A stretch of DNA of 64,000 bases from Phocoena phocoena (GCF_963924675.1 NC_089236.1:45850500-45914499), one strand, 5' to 3'; counted from the stretch's first letter, positions 9,049-21,367 are shown. Program-made: numbers and translations. The notes: generated by a model from the sequence alone, not told the origin.

Positions 9049-10350
9049 AAAATTACATCTACATGTGGAACAATTCTCACTAAAAACTAACTAGAAAGTC
9101 ACAGAAGGATTCTTGTACGACCAAGGCTGTAAGAAATATATGCACGTAATCTGGTTGGATGGGAAGAAAAGGGATCAGATTGGCACATGTGCCCTGGGAC
9201 GGGACTCTGAGGAAAAGGAAGGCTGTGGTGGGGACACCTTCCTTGGGGAGTGAGTGGTTTGAACCACAGTTTAGACACCCCAGTCCTGGGGTCCTAAGTG
9301 GGGTAGACAAAACCCCTTGGCTGGTTGGAGGACAGCTGGAACTAATAGGGCTGTGGGGAGCCTGGACTCCACCTGTGAGGAGCATGTGTGCATTGGCTTG
9401 GCCCCAAAGTACAGTGGAGAAAGACCTGCTCTAGATGCTGCCAGGTTTCTCAGGCTAGCCTCACTGCAAACCCCTGTCTGAGCCGAGTGAACACTCAGGC
9501 CCCAACTCACTCCACACCACAGAGCAGCACAGAGCAGCACTGGATCTGGGGAAGCTAAGATTCTTCTTCTTGGGAAAAGAATCTACCAGGGATGAATCCG
9601 GGTGGGACTTCAGCAGTCATTGTTGGCCCTTATTCAAGCAGTGTCTCAGAAGCAGCCCAGAACTCTGACTGTGGGTGGTTCCTCCACCATAGCTCACCAT
9701 CCCTCCATACATGATGAGAGACCACACAGGCCCTCCTGCCTGACCTGTTGAGTGATTCCACAACAGGGCAGCAGAGGCTGGTGATAGTGATTGGTTGTGA
9801 GGAACAAAGGGGACTTGGACCTGAGGCTGTGTTTGAACACAGGCACTGTGCTGAACAGGCACTGCTTTGGACCTCTGTCTGTTGCCACCATGAGCCGAGA
9901 GCTTACACAGACCTCACTTGCTTCAGGATTCCCACCTCTCTGAGGCAAAGGTCTCAGTGAAGGGAGAGGGGAAAACACACACTTAAAGGGAACAGAGCCA
10001 GCTCAGGCCCAGACTTCATGGTTTCTGCTCCAACAACTTGGTATCAGACCCCACCCCTGATAGGGCAGTGATGGCCACTAAGGAGAAGAAAGTCCTACTT
10101 CACACTGGGATCCATCTCTAGGCCCTGAATCTCCAGCCCCACCTCCTATGAAGGTGGTAGCTACCCGTACACTCTCAGGAAGGACATGACTTCATCCACA
10201 TCAAAATCAAATCTAGTTCTCCAACCAAAGACATTAGTTACACCACACAAAGTCTGTATAAGTATGTACTGATGAAAGATCACCCTTTCAAGACTGTAAT
10301 AGGTAACTATTGCATCATAGTAACTGAACATCCATCTGAACATGCATGGG

Positions 10351-10658
10351 TCATGTAGAAAGGTTGAGGTGGTGGTCTGTTGTGAGTTGTCAGAGTGTAA
10401 ATGGGCTGAAAAAAGTAACTCTGGGTGGTAAGGAGAAGGGACAACTTCAGCAAGGGGAGATTGAATAAATAGAGCTGGATTGATGAATAAGTAAATATAT
10501 TAAGGATAATGGGAGCCAGGTATTTTACTACTGGAGTTCCATATATAGAAAAGAAAAAAAACAAGAACAATTTCTGTCATGTTGCATTAGAGTTAATCAG
10601 TTAGAACTCATGTAGATCAATATATATCAATATAGAAATAAGCACAGATGTTAATGTA

Positions 10659-10703
<45 letters not shown>

Positions 10704-10936
10704 CCTTGCTCTGCCCACTAAGAGGACAGAGGAGAACTGATAGTCCCACAACTAGCATCCAGATATTGGTTTCTAAATTTGATTTGACATACTAAAAGTA
10801 AACAGCACTTCTGAGAGAAATGACTGATTCCTAGGTTAGGGAAAAAAAATATAAGATGGACCTGGAAAATGTGCACCAGAAAATAAAGTGCTGAAAGAAA
10901 GATGGAACCTCATCTAAATAACATAGAGCAGATTTT
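10351..10936. other. Single-copy spacer with (TA)n at 10661-10701
   Basis: AT-rich DNA between the L1 5' fragment and the next L1, with a 40-bp TA microsatellite. No gene is visible. Confidence 0.5.
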
Positions 10937-12979
10937 AAAAGGCCTCTAGGAGGAGCTTCAAGGTGGCGGAAGAGTAAGACATGGAGATCACCTGGCTCCC
11001 CAAAGATACACCAGAAATACATCTACATGTGGAACAACTCCTACAGAACACCTACTGAACGCCGGCAGAAAACCTCAGACCTCCCAAAAGGCAAGAAAAA
11101 CTCCCCACAAACCTGGGTAGGGAAAAAGAAAAAACAGAGACAAAAGAATAGGGATGGGACCTGCACCAGTGGAAGGGAACTGTGAAGAAGGAAAGGTTTC
11201 CACACACTAGGAAGCTCCTTCACAGGTGGAGACTGTGGGTGCAGAGCGGGGAAGCTTCGGAGCCGCGAAGGAGAGCACAGCAACAGGGGTGTGGAGGGCA
11301 TAGCGGAGAGATTCCCGCACAGAGGATCGGTGCTGACCGGCACTCACCAGCCCGAGAGGCTTGTCTGCTCACCCACAGGGGAGGGGTGGGGCCTGGAAGC
11401 TGAGGCTTGGGCTTCGGAGGTCGGATCCCAGGGAGAGGACTGGGGTTGACTGCGTGAATACAGCCTGAAGGGGTTAGTGAGCCACGGTTAGCTGGGAGGG
11501 AGTCCGGGGAAAAGTCTGGAGCTGCCGAAGAGGCAAGAGACTTTTTCTTCCCTCTGTTTCCTGGTGCGGGAAGAAAGGGGATTCAGAGCACCGCCTAAAT
11601 GAGCCAGAGATGGGCGCAAGCCGCGGCTATCAGTGCGGACACCAGAGATGGGCATGAGATGCTAAGGCTGCTGCTGCAGTCACCAGGAAGCCTGTGTGCA
11701 AGCCCAGGTCACTCTCCACACCTCCCCTCCTGGGAGCCTGTGCAGTCCACCTCTGCCAGGGTCCTGTGATCCAGGGACAACTTACCTGGGAGAACACACA
11801 GTGCCTAAGGCTGTTGCAATGTCATGCTGGTCTCTGCCACCGCAGGCTCACACCACATCTGTACCCCTCCCTACCCACGGCCTGAATGAGCCAGAGCCCC
11901 CAATCAGTTGCTCCTTTAACCCCGTCCTGTCTGAGCAGGAACAGACGCCCTCAGGCGACCTACAAACAGAGACGGGGCGAAATCCAAAGCTGAACCCAGG
12001 AGCTGTGCTAACAAAGAAGAGAAAGGGAAATCTCTCCCAGCAGCCTAAGGAGCAGTGAATTAAATCTCCACAATCAACTCAATGTACCCTGCATCTGTGG
12101 AATACCTGAATAGATAATGAATAATCCCAAATTGAGGCAGTGGACTTTTGGAGCAACGATATATATTTTTTCTTTTCCCTCTTTCTCTTTGTGTGAGTGT
12201 GTTAAGTGTATGCTTCTGTGTGCGACTTTGTCTGTATAGCTTTGCTTTTACCATTTGTCCTAGGCTTCCGTCTCTCTGGTCTCTTTTTCTTTTTTTTTTA
12301 GTATAGATTTTAGTGCTTGTTATCATTGGTGGATTTGCTTTTTGGTATGGTTGCTCTCTTCATTCTTTCTTTTTTTTTAATGACTTTTTAAATTTTTTAA
12401 AATTTCTAATAATTATTTTTTATTTTAATAACTTTTAATTTTATTTATTGTTTTCTTTCTTTTTTTCTCCCTTTTGTTCTGAGCCATGTGGATGACAGGG
12501 TCTTGGTGTTCAGCCAGGCATTAGGGCTGTGCCTCTGAGGTGGGAGAGCCAAGTTCAGGACATCGGTCACCGGGGACCTCCCAGCTACACATAATATCAA
12601 ACAGGGAAAATCTCCCAGAGATCTCCAGCTGAACGCCAAGACCCAGCTCCACTCAATGACCAGCAAGCTACGGTGCTGGACACCCTTTGCCAAACAACTA
12701 GCAACACAGGAACACAACCCCACCCATTAGCAGAGAGGCTGTCTAAAATCATAATAAGGTCACAGACACCCCAAAACACACCACCAGGTGTGGACCTGCC
12801 CACCAGAAAGACAAGATCTAGCCTCATCCACCAGAACACAGGCACCAGTCCGCTCCAACAGGAAGCCTACAGAACCGACTGAACCAATTGTATCCACTGG
12901 GGGCAGACAACAAAAACAACAGGAACTAGAGGCCTGCAGCCTGCAAAAAGGACACCCCAAGCACAGTAAGTTAAGCAAA

Positions 12980-13869
12980 ATGAGAAGACAGAGAAACACA
13001 CAGCAGATGAAGAAGCAAGGTAAAAACCCACCAGACCTAACAAATGAAGAGGAAATAGAAAGTCTACCTGAAAAAGATTTCAGAATACTGATAGTAAAGA
13101 TGACCCAAAGTCTTGGAAATAGAGTGGAGAAAATAAAAGAAACGTTTAGCAGGGACCTAGAAAAACTAAAGAGCAAACAAACGATGATGAACAACACAAT
13201 ATTTGAAATTAAAAATTCTCTAGAAGGCATCAATAGCAAAATAACTGAGGCAGAAGGATGGATAAGTGACCAGGAAGATAAAATAGTGGAAATAACTAAT
13301 GTACAGGAGAATAAAGAAAAATGAATAAAAAGAATTAAGGAGAGTTTCAGAGACCTCTAGGACAACATTAAATGTACCAACATTCGAATTATAGAGGTCC
13401 CAGAAGAAGAAGAGAAAATGAAAGGGACTGGGAAAATATTTGAAGAGATTATAGATGAAAACTTCCCTAATATGGGAAAGGAAATAGTTAATCCAGTCCA
13501 GGAAGCACAGAGAGTCCCATACAAGATAAATCCAAGGAGAAGCACTTCAAGATATATTAATCAAACAATCAAAAATTAAATACAAAGAAAAATATTACAA
13601 GCAGCAAGGGAAAACAACAAATAACCTACAAGGGAGTCCCCATAGGGTTAACAGCTGATCTTTCAGCAGAAACTCTGCGAGCCAGAAGGGACTGGCAGGA
13701 CATATTTAAAGTAATGAAAGGGAAAAACCTATAACCAAGATTACTCTACACAGCAAGGATCTCATTCAGATTTGATGAAGAAAGTAAAACCTTTACAGAT
13801 AAGCAAAAACCAAAAGAATTCAGCACCACCAAACCAGTTTTATAACAAATGCTAAAGGAACTACTCTAG
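12980..13869 (+). pseudogene. L1 ORF1 pseudogene
   Basis: It starts with MRRQRNTQQMKKQGKN and keeps the N-terminal region and coiled coil until an in-frame stop at 13322-13324. The RRM and C-terminal domain can be followed in shifting frames to the ancestral stop at 13867-13869. Further stops occur, for example TAG after GAGACCTC near 13360 and TAA near 13731. It cannot make full-length ORF1p. Confidence 0.9.
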
Positions 13870-13927
13870 GCAGGAAGCACAAGAGAAGGAAAAGACCTAC
13901 AATAACAAACCCAAATCAATTTAAAAA

Positions 13928-16900
13928 ACGGTAATAGAAACATACATATTGATAATTACCTTAAATGTAAATGGATTAAATGCTCCAACCAAAAGAACTA
14001 GACGGGTTGAATGGATACAAAAACTAGACCCATATATATGATGTCTACAAGAGACCCACTTCAGACCTACGGACACATACAGACTGAAAGTGAGGGGATG
14101 GAAAAGCTATTCCATGCAAATGAAAATCAAAAGAAGGCTGGAGTAGGAATTCTCATATCAGACAAAATAGACTTTAAAACAATGACTATTACAAGAGACA
14201 AAGAATGACACTACATAATGATCAAGGGATCGATCCAAGAAGAAGATATACAATTGTAAATTTTTATGCACCCAACATAGGAGCACCTCAATAAATAAAG
14301 CAAATACTAACAGGTTTAAAAAAGGAAATTGACAGAAACGCAATCATAGTAGGGGAATTTAACACCCCACTTTCACCAATGGACAGATCATCCAATATGA
14401 AAATAAATAAGGAAACACAGGCTTTAAATGATACATTAAACAAGATGGACTTCATTGATATTTATAGGACACTCCATCCAAAAACAACAGAATACACTTT
14501 CCTCTCAAGTGCTCATGGAACATTCTCCAGGATAGATCATATCTTGGGTCACAAATCAAGCCTTGGTAAATATAAGAAAATTGAAATCGTAGCAAGTATC
14601 TTTTCTGACCGTAATGCTATGAGACTAGATATCAATTACAGGAAAAAATACAAACACATGGAGGCTAAACAATACACTACTCAATAACCAAGAGATCACT
14701 GAAGAAATCAGAGGAGGGACTTCCCTGTTGTCACAGTGGTTAAGAATCTGCCTGACAATGAGGGGAACACAGGTTCGAGCCCTGGTCTGGGAAGATCCCA
14801 CATGCCGTGGAGCAACTAAGCCCGTGAGCCACAACTACTGAAGCCCGTGTGCCTGGAGCCCATGTATCACAACAAGAGAAACCACTGCAATGAGAGGCCC
14901 AATCACCATGACGAAGAGTAGCCCCCGCTCGCTGCAATTAGAGAAAGCCCGCACCCAGCAACAAGGACCCAATGCAGCCAAAAATAAATAAATAAATTTA
15001 TTTTTAAAAAAATAAAGGAAATCAGAGGAAATCAAAAAGTACCTAGAAAGAAATTACAATGAACCCAAGATGACCCAAAACCTATGGGATGCAGCAAAAG
15101 CAGTTCTAAGAGGGAAGTTTATAGCAATACAATCCTACCTTAAGAAACAAGAGACATCTCAAACAATGTAAACTTACAGCTAAAGCAATTCGAGAAAGAA
15201 GAACAAAGAAAACCCCAAAGTTAGCACAAGGGAAGAAATCATAAAGATCAGATCACAAATAAATGAAAAAGAAATGAAGGAAATGATAGCAAAGATCAAT
15301 AAAATTAAAAGCTGTTTTTTTGAGAAGATAAACAAAATTGATAAACCATTAGCCAGACTCATCAAGAAAAAAAGGGAGAAGACTCAAATCAATAGAATTA
15401 GAAATGAAAAAGGCGAAGTAACAACTGGCACTGCAGAAATACAAAGGATCATGAGCGATTACCACAAGCAGCAATATGCCAATAAAATGGACAACCTGGA
15501 AGAAATGGAAAAACTCCTAGAAAAGCACAACTTTTCCAAGACTAAACCAGGAAGAAATAGAAAATATAAACAGACCAATCACAAGCACTGAAATTGAAAC
15601 TGCGATTAAAATCTTCCAACAATCAAAAGCCCAGGACCAGATGGATTCACAGGGAAATTCTATCAAACATTTAGAGAAAAGCTAGCACCTGTCCTTCTCA
15701 AACTCTTCCAAAATATAGCAGAGGGAAGAAGACTCCCAAATTCATTCTATGAGGCCACCATCACCCTGATACAAGAACCAGACAAAGATTTCACAAAGAA
15801 AGAAAACTACAGGCCAATATCACTGATGAACATAGATGCAAAAATCCTCAACAAAATACTAGCAAACAGAATCCAACAGTACATTAAAAGGATCATACAC
15901 CATGACCAAATGGGATTTATCCCAGGAATGCAAGGATTCTTCATTTTACACAAATCAATCAATGTGATACACCATAGTAACAAATTGAAGAATAAAAATC
16001 ACATGATCATCTCGATAGATGCAGAAAAACTTTTAACAAAATTCAACATCAATTTATGATAAAAACCCTCTGGAAAGTAGGCATAGAGGGAACTTACCTC
16101 AACTTAATAAAGGCCATTTATGACAAACCCACAGCTATCATCATCCTCAATGTTGAAAAACTGAAACCATTTCCACTAAGATCAGGAAAAAGAAAAGGTT
16201 GCCCACTCTTAGCACTATTATTCAACATTGTTTTGGAAGTTTTAGCCACAGCAATCAGAGAAGAAAAAGAATTAAAAGGACTCCAAATCAGAAAGGAAGA
16301 AGTATAACTGTCACTGTTTGTAGATGACATGATATATCTATACATAGATAATCCTAAATATGTTACCAGAAATCTACAAAAGCTAATCAATGAATTTGGT
16401 AAAGTAGTAGGATACAAAATTAATGCACAGAAATCTCTTGCATTCCTATATATTAATGATGAAAAATCTGAAAGAGTAATTAAGGAAACCCTCCCATTTA
16501 CAATTGCAACCAAAATAATAAAATACCTAGGAATAAACCTACCTAAGGAGACAAACGACCTGTATGCAAAACTGTATAAGACACTGATAAAAGAAATGAA
16601 AGATGATACAAACAGATGGAGAGATATACCATGGTCTTGGATTGGAAGAATGAGTATTGTGAAAATGACTCTACTACCCAAAGGAATCTACAGATTCAAT
16701 GCAGTCCGTATCAAACTACCAATTGCATTTTTACAGAACTAGAAAAAAATATTTCACAATTTGTATGGAAACACAAAAGACCCCGTATAGCCAAGGCAAC
16801 CTTGAGAATGAAAAATGGAGCTGGAGGAATCAGGCTCTCTGACTTCAGACTATAATACAAAGCTACAGTATTCAAGACAGCATGGAACTGGCACAAAAAC

Positions 16901-18045
16901 AGAAATATAGATCAATGGAACAAGATAAAAGGCACAGAGGTAAACCCACTCATATATGGTCATCATATCTTTGATAAAGGAGGCAAGAATATACAATGGA
17001 GAAGAGACAGCCTCTTCAGTAAGTGGTGCTCAGAAAACTGGACAGCCTCATGTAAAAGAATGAAATTATGACACTCCTTAACACCATACAGAAAAATAAA
17101 CTCAAAATGGATTAAAGACCTAAATGTAAGCCCAGACACTATCAAACTCTTAGAGGAAAACATAGGCAGAACACTCTATGACATAAATCACAGCAAGACC
17201 CTTTTTGACTCACCTCCTAGAGAAATGGAAATAAAAACAAAAATAAACAAATGAGACCTAATGAAACTTAAAAGCTTTCGCACAGCAAAGAAACCATAAA
17301 CAAGACGAAAAGACACCCCTGAGAATGGGAGAAAATATTTGCAAGTGAAGTAACTGACAAAGGATTAATCCCCAAAATTTACAAGCAGCTCATGTAGCTC
17401 AATATCTAAAAAACAAAAAACCCAATCCACCAATGGGCAGAAGACCTAAATAGACATTTCTCCGAAGAAGGTATATAGATTGCCAACAAGCACATGAAAG
17501 GATGCCCAACATCATTAGTCATTAGGGAAAGCAAATGAAAACTAGAATGAGATATCATCTCACACCAGTCAGAATGGCCATGATAAAAAATCTAGAAACA
17601 ATAAATGCTGGAGATGATGTGGAGAAAAAGGAACACTCTTGCACTGTTGGTGGAAATGTAAATTGATACAGCCACTATGGAGAACAGTATGGAGGTTCCT
17701 TAAAAAACTAAAAATAGAACTACCATACAACCCAGCAATCCCACTGCTGGGCATATATCCTGAGAAAACCATAATTCAAAAAGAGTCATGTACCACAATG
17801 TTCATTGCAGCTGTATTTATGATAGCCAGGACATGGAAGCAACTAAGTGTCCATCTACAGATGAATGGATAAAGAAGATGTGGCACATATATACAATGGA
17901 ATATTACTGAGCCATAAAAAGAAATGAAATTGATTTATTCATAGTGAGGTGGAGGTGGATGGACTTAGTGTGTGTCACACAGAGTGAAATACCTCAGAAA
18001 GAGTAAAACAAATACTGTATGCTAACACATATATATGGAATATAA
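13928..18045 (+). pseudogene. L1 ORF2 pseudogene (endonuclease + reverse transcriptase)
   Basis: The ancestral ATG has become ACG (13928-13930). Endonuclease text is recognisable (RIDHILGH near 14540), but the catalytic SDH triplet now reads SDR (codon at 14609-14611). A CHR-1 SINE splits the gene at 14716. The reverse transcriptase is spread over several frames from about 15600 to 16860; its active-site motif reads FVDD near 16318. The C-terminal region ends at TAA 18043-18045. Multiple stops and frameshifts make it non-functional. Confidence 0.9.
14716..15017 (+). mobile_element. CHR-1-type SINE, long form, inside L1 ORF2
   Basis: It starts GGGACTTCCCTG, has a B-box-like GGTTCGAGCCC, and continues past the point where CHR-2 copies end into AGTAGCCCCCGCTCGCTGC and an AATAAATAAATAAATT tail. 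Perfect 12-bp duplications, GAAATCAGAGGA, lie at 14704-14715 and 15018-15029. It is more diverged than the CHR-2 copies and necessarily younger than its host L1. Confidence 0.9.
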
Positions 18046-18447
18046 AAAAAAAAAAAGGTCATAAATGACATATGGGCAGGACTGGAATAAAGATACAGAC
18101 CTACTAGAGAATGGACTTGAGGACATCCGGAGGGGAAAGGGTAAGCTGGAACGCAGTGAGAGAGTGGCATGGACATGTATACACTACCAAATGTAAAATA
18201 GATAGCTAGTGGGAAGCAGTCACATAGCACAGGGAGATCAGCTTGGTGCTTTGTGACCACCTAGAGAGGTGGGATAGGGACTGTGGGAGGGAGGGAGACC
18301 CAAGGGGGAAGAGATTTCGGATATATGTATACGTATAGCTGATTCACTTTGTTATCAAGCAGAAACTAACACACCATTTTAAAGCAATTATACTCCAATA
18401 AAGATGTTAAAAAATAAATAAGTAAAAATTAAAAAAATAAAATGCCT

Positions 18448-18663
18448 TGGGTTTCCCTGGTAGCGCAGTGGTTGAGAGTCCACCTGCTGATACAGGGGAC
18501 ACGGGTTCGTGCCCCAGTCCGGGAAGATCCCACATGCCGTGGGCCCGTGAGCTATGGCCGCTGAACCTGAGCGTCCATAGCCTGTGTTCTGCAATGGGAG
18601 AGGCCACAACAGTGAGAGACCACGAACTGCAAAAAAATAAATAAATAAATAAAAATAAAAATA
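18448..18663 (+). mobile_element. CHR-2-type SINE in the L1 3' target duplication
   Basis: A CHR-2 body with a short internal deletion: the GGAGCGGCT stretch normally seen between ATGCCG and GGGCCCGT is missing. The tail is AAATAAATAAATAAAT-rich. Perfect 12-bp duplications, AATAAAATGCCT, lie at 18436-18447 and 18664-18675. They overlap the L1 tail and its 3' duplication, fixing the order as L1 first, SINE second. Confidence 0.92.
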
Positions 18664-18678
18664 AATAAAATGCCTCTA

Positions 18679-20465
18679 TTACTTCCAATTCCTATCATCC
18701 TCATGACTAGTAAGGGAACCCAGTTACTGCAGCTCTTACCATCAGCCCTGACCTAGAGAGAACTGCCACCTCTGATTTTCTTAGTGATGTTGGTGCCCCT
18801 CTTAATAAACAATCTCTTATTGATTTTACAAATCCAATGTTCTCCAGACCCTTTCACAGAACATAGTCATAATGTGAGTTTTTTAACCTTACATCGTAAG
18901 TCCACACTAACATACCCAATTATCTGGGCCTTTAGATTCTTTCTTCCACCATCTCTCATAGCAGTTCTGGTATTTTCACTTTATTTAATGTGCCCATCTA
19001 TTTCTTCATGCTTCTAGTAGCCATACTAAGAGCATCGTCTCTAAGTGTCTTTGCTGGGATATTCAATTCCGTATTGATAATCTCCCTTAACTTTGTTTTC
19101 TGCACATCTTTTCTTGATTCAGCACTTGCACAGTCCAGTCCCATATGTATTTTTTTCTGACTCCTATGGGTGCATCTTGGCTAGTTCCTGTACCTTTTTT
19201 GGGATACAGATTCATTCCTTCCTTGGGAGGCCTTTCACTATGCTGGGAAGGCTATTTTTTACTTAATCCTATTTATTGATTTAAATATTGAAAATAGTTT
19301 CTGAGAATAGGGAATAGTTTATATCTCGCAAGGAAGAGGTCTTGGTCTTGCCTTCCAAAAAGGGGGAGGTTTTAACAGTGAGATGTGGGTCATACCTGTA
19401 GAGAAATTTGATTCCCAGGAAAATCTGGAAATTCAAACCAACGAAAATATTCCTATCACATGTGTTAGTCTTCTACTTCTCAGTCAAGTCCCTGGCCTGT
19501 CAGGACAGAGGATTCAAGCTTCTGTGGATTCCTGCTGACTCCTATGACCGAGGCCTAGGCCCAGACTTCACTTTTTTCTGCTCTGTGGGTGCAGGAAATG
19601 AGTCTTCTTGTAGATTTCAAGGAAGCCTTCTGGCTTTCACCCTCCAGTTGTCTTTCTCCAAAAGTTTTATGCGACAGCTATCTAATTCCACTGTTATTTT
19701 AACTAAGATTTCTGGTGCCCCTAATACAACTCAAATGCCCAATATGTTGCCTCAACCAGCACATTTCCTTCTACCATTATGGCAGCTTAGTTCAGTGACC
19801 ATTTATTTGAATAATTGTTCTGCTCCCACATACCAGGGAGTCTGAACATGACAGCTAGGACTAGTGTGATGGGGCCCTCATTGTCAGCTGACCGACAAAG
19901 ATCTAACTTCAGAATCCTAGTTTAGAGTCTTTCTTGGACCTCTCCCACAGCTAACTTAGTGGTTAGGTCCAACCATGAGAAGGAGACTCAGAAGGAGATT
20001 CATGTAGGAAGTTACTGGAGATTACCTATAAAAATGAAGAAAACAAGATTTGGAAAAGAGAGAAGTTGAATTCGAATGAAGTCATAATAAAAGTTTCAGT
20101 CAGTCCCACAGGGAGTCCTGGAGCTGGGATGGTCATACAGAGTTCCTTGTAGTTAGGGCAAGGGACATGGATATTGTTACTCCACACTGGACAGTCATTG
20201 GATTCAGGTCACTCCAGGGTGTGAGCATAATTATGGGCAAGGCAGCTCTCTTCAGATAAGGTCAACTGCAGGGAGAGAACTTAGAACTAAGCAGACAGCC
20301 TTCAGCCATCGACATTCCAAGCAGTCAGTTCTTCCTTCCTGAAGGGAGACATCTGGGCAGCACACCACATTACTATTGTAGGTGAAAATGGCTGGGCAGG
20401 TATTTTTCACTTAAAGTATTGAACCACTGGAAGTTTAATGCTGTCTTTTACCAAATGTATGCATG
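18679..20465. other. Unrecognised region between L1 and LTR
   Basis: About 1.8 kb that is less AT-rich than its surroundings. I recognise no transposon or gene family. The only notable feature is the open frame at 19408-19845. It could be old ERV-internal or other decayed repeat sequence, since a solo LTR lies immediately to the right, but nothing in the sequence proves this. Confidence 0.4.
19408..19845 (+). other. 145-codon open frame of unknown nature
   Basis: The frame from ATG 19408 to the stop at 19843-19845 contains NESS, NSTV and NTTQ, three N-glycosylation-type sequons, and a hydrophobic stretch (FLSHVLVFYFSVKSLAC) near the start, but no motif I can assign. There is no neighbouring frame, clear promoter or splice context. 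An open frame of this length can occur by chance, and the plus orientation is opposite to the adjacent minus-strand LTR. Probably not a gene. Confidence 0.2.
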
Positions 20466-20469
20466 ACAT

Positions 20470-20861
20470 TGCTACCGCCCAGGGTCCTTGGCTTTCCCCA
20501 ATCAATAGAAATTGATAAGAGGCCAGTCAAGAAATTCAGGCAACGTTTTATTGGAGCCCCTGCTGCAGCAGGGGGGAGCAAGAACAAATAACATGTTCCC
20601 TTGCTCACTCCCCAAGGGGAGTGCCTTTTGCTCCCGACACCCTGTTTTTGCTCCCAGCTCTTCAGAAGTAGCAGTTGGGGTTTCTTTTGTTTTTTGGTTC
20701 TTATTTTTTGTCTTTTGTCCATAATTTGCCTCAACTGTGCATGCACACAGTTATTTTTAGTCCCACAGAATTTCTTTGTAATTTGTAGCTTGAGGAGACA
20801 TTTGTCCAGGTGCAAGCATTGCAGCACTGCAACTAAGGGTTTCAGGTCTCAGCCTGTCTCA
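20470..20861 (-). mobile_element. Solo LTR of an endogenous retrovirus, 392 bp
   Basis: On the minus strand it starts TGAGACAGG and ends GGTAGCA (TG...CA), with AATAAA at 20547-20552 near the 3' side, as in a retroviral U3-R-U5. The 4-bp repeat ACAT flanks it at 20466-20469 and 20862-20865; a 4-bp duplication fits class I (gammaretrovirus-like) ERVs. No internal coding region or second LTR is adjacent, so it is a solo LTR left by recombination. Two inverted repeats lie just upstream of the poly(A) signal. The family name is not assigned. Confidence 0.7.
20547..20623 (-). promoter_or_regulatory. LTR poly(A) signal with two hairpins
   Basis: Reading the minus strand, an 8-bp stem with a 2-nt loop (CACTCCCC/GGGGAGTG, 20606-20623) is followed by the perfect 18-bp palindrome CCCCTGCTGCAGCAGGGG (20557-20574) and then, 4 nt later, AATAAA (20552-20547). 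The arrangement recalls structured retroviral R regions. Function is inferred. Confidence 0.5.
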
Positions 20862-20865
20862 ACAT

Positions 20866-21358
20866 GAGAGTTGGATGTACTACAGGAGGACTGAGTATCA
20901 TGGTATGTGGCATGATACTATGTTGGTGTTTTGAACTATTGAAAGAAATTCCAAGGTAAAAATCCCTTTTTTGGTTGACTTTACAACCTTTCTCTGAAAG
21001 GGCTTCCACAACTAGTCATAGAAAGGTTTGACTTGATTTGTTCAGTCCCAGGAAAATTGTATCTTTGGAAACACTTTAGACTAATATCCTACTTTGAAAT
21101 TAGCTTCTGAAAATAAAACTGATGGCCTGAACTATATTCTGATAAATTTAGAGTTTCAGAGTGAAATACAAACTCCTCTCATTTAAAACCTTATAAAAAT
21201 GATTTAATAGTGTTAAACATGCTTTCTCCATTAATATTATATTAATTAAGAGCTATATATGGAATTGATTTAAATAGTGCTGTAGTAGGAAGCTAAATAT
21301 GATAATGTTGAAATGCCAGAATTTTATAACGTATAGAAACTGGTTATCATACTATATT
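20866..21358. other. Single-copy AT-rich spacer
   Basis: No gene, RNA or repeat recognised. Confidence 0.5.
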
Positions 21359-21367
21359 AAAAATTAT

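Larger units (their letters stand above)
8384..10350 (+). mobile_element. L1 5'UTR-only fragment (older subfamily)
   Basis: GTTCAGATCAAGATGGCAGA, followed after two SINE insertions by ACACATCAAAATTACATC and ACATGTGGAACAATTCTCAC, matches the L1 5' terminus in layout (compare the copies at 10949 and 42215), but the later leader text is a different subfamily. GC-richer leader sequence continues to about 10150-10350, then stops without reaching ORF1. L1 copies normally lose the 5' end rather than the 3' end, so a 5'-only piece implies a later deletion, a rearrangement or premature termination. The 3' limit is uncertain. Confidence 0.6.
10949..18436 (+). mobile_element. Full-length L1, inactive, with nested SINE
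   Basis: A complete L1: 5' end near GAGGAGCTTCAAGGTGGCGG, 5'UTR to 12979, ORF1 remnant, ORF2 remnant, 3'UTR from about 18046 and an A-rich tail with AATAAA at 18397. Target duplications AAAAGGCCTCTA (10937-10948) and AAAATGCCTCTA (18667-18678) differ at one base and enclose a CHR-2 SINE that landed in the 3' copy. ORF1 and ORF2 carry stops and frameshifts and a CHR-1 SINE interrupts ORF2, so the element is dead. Excluding the internal SINE it is about 7.2 kb. Confidence 0.93.

Noticed and set aside
18679..20465. Internal coding region of the ERV whose LTR lies at 20470
   Set aside because: No gag, pol or env motif could be recognised, no second LTR is present, and the LTR has its own flanking 4-bp duplication, as a solo LTR would.
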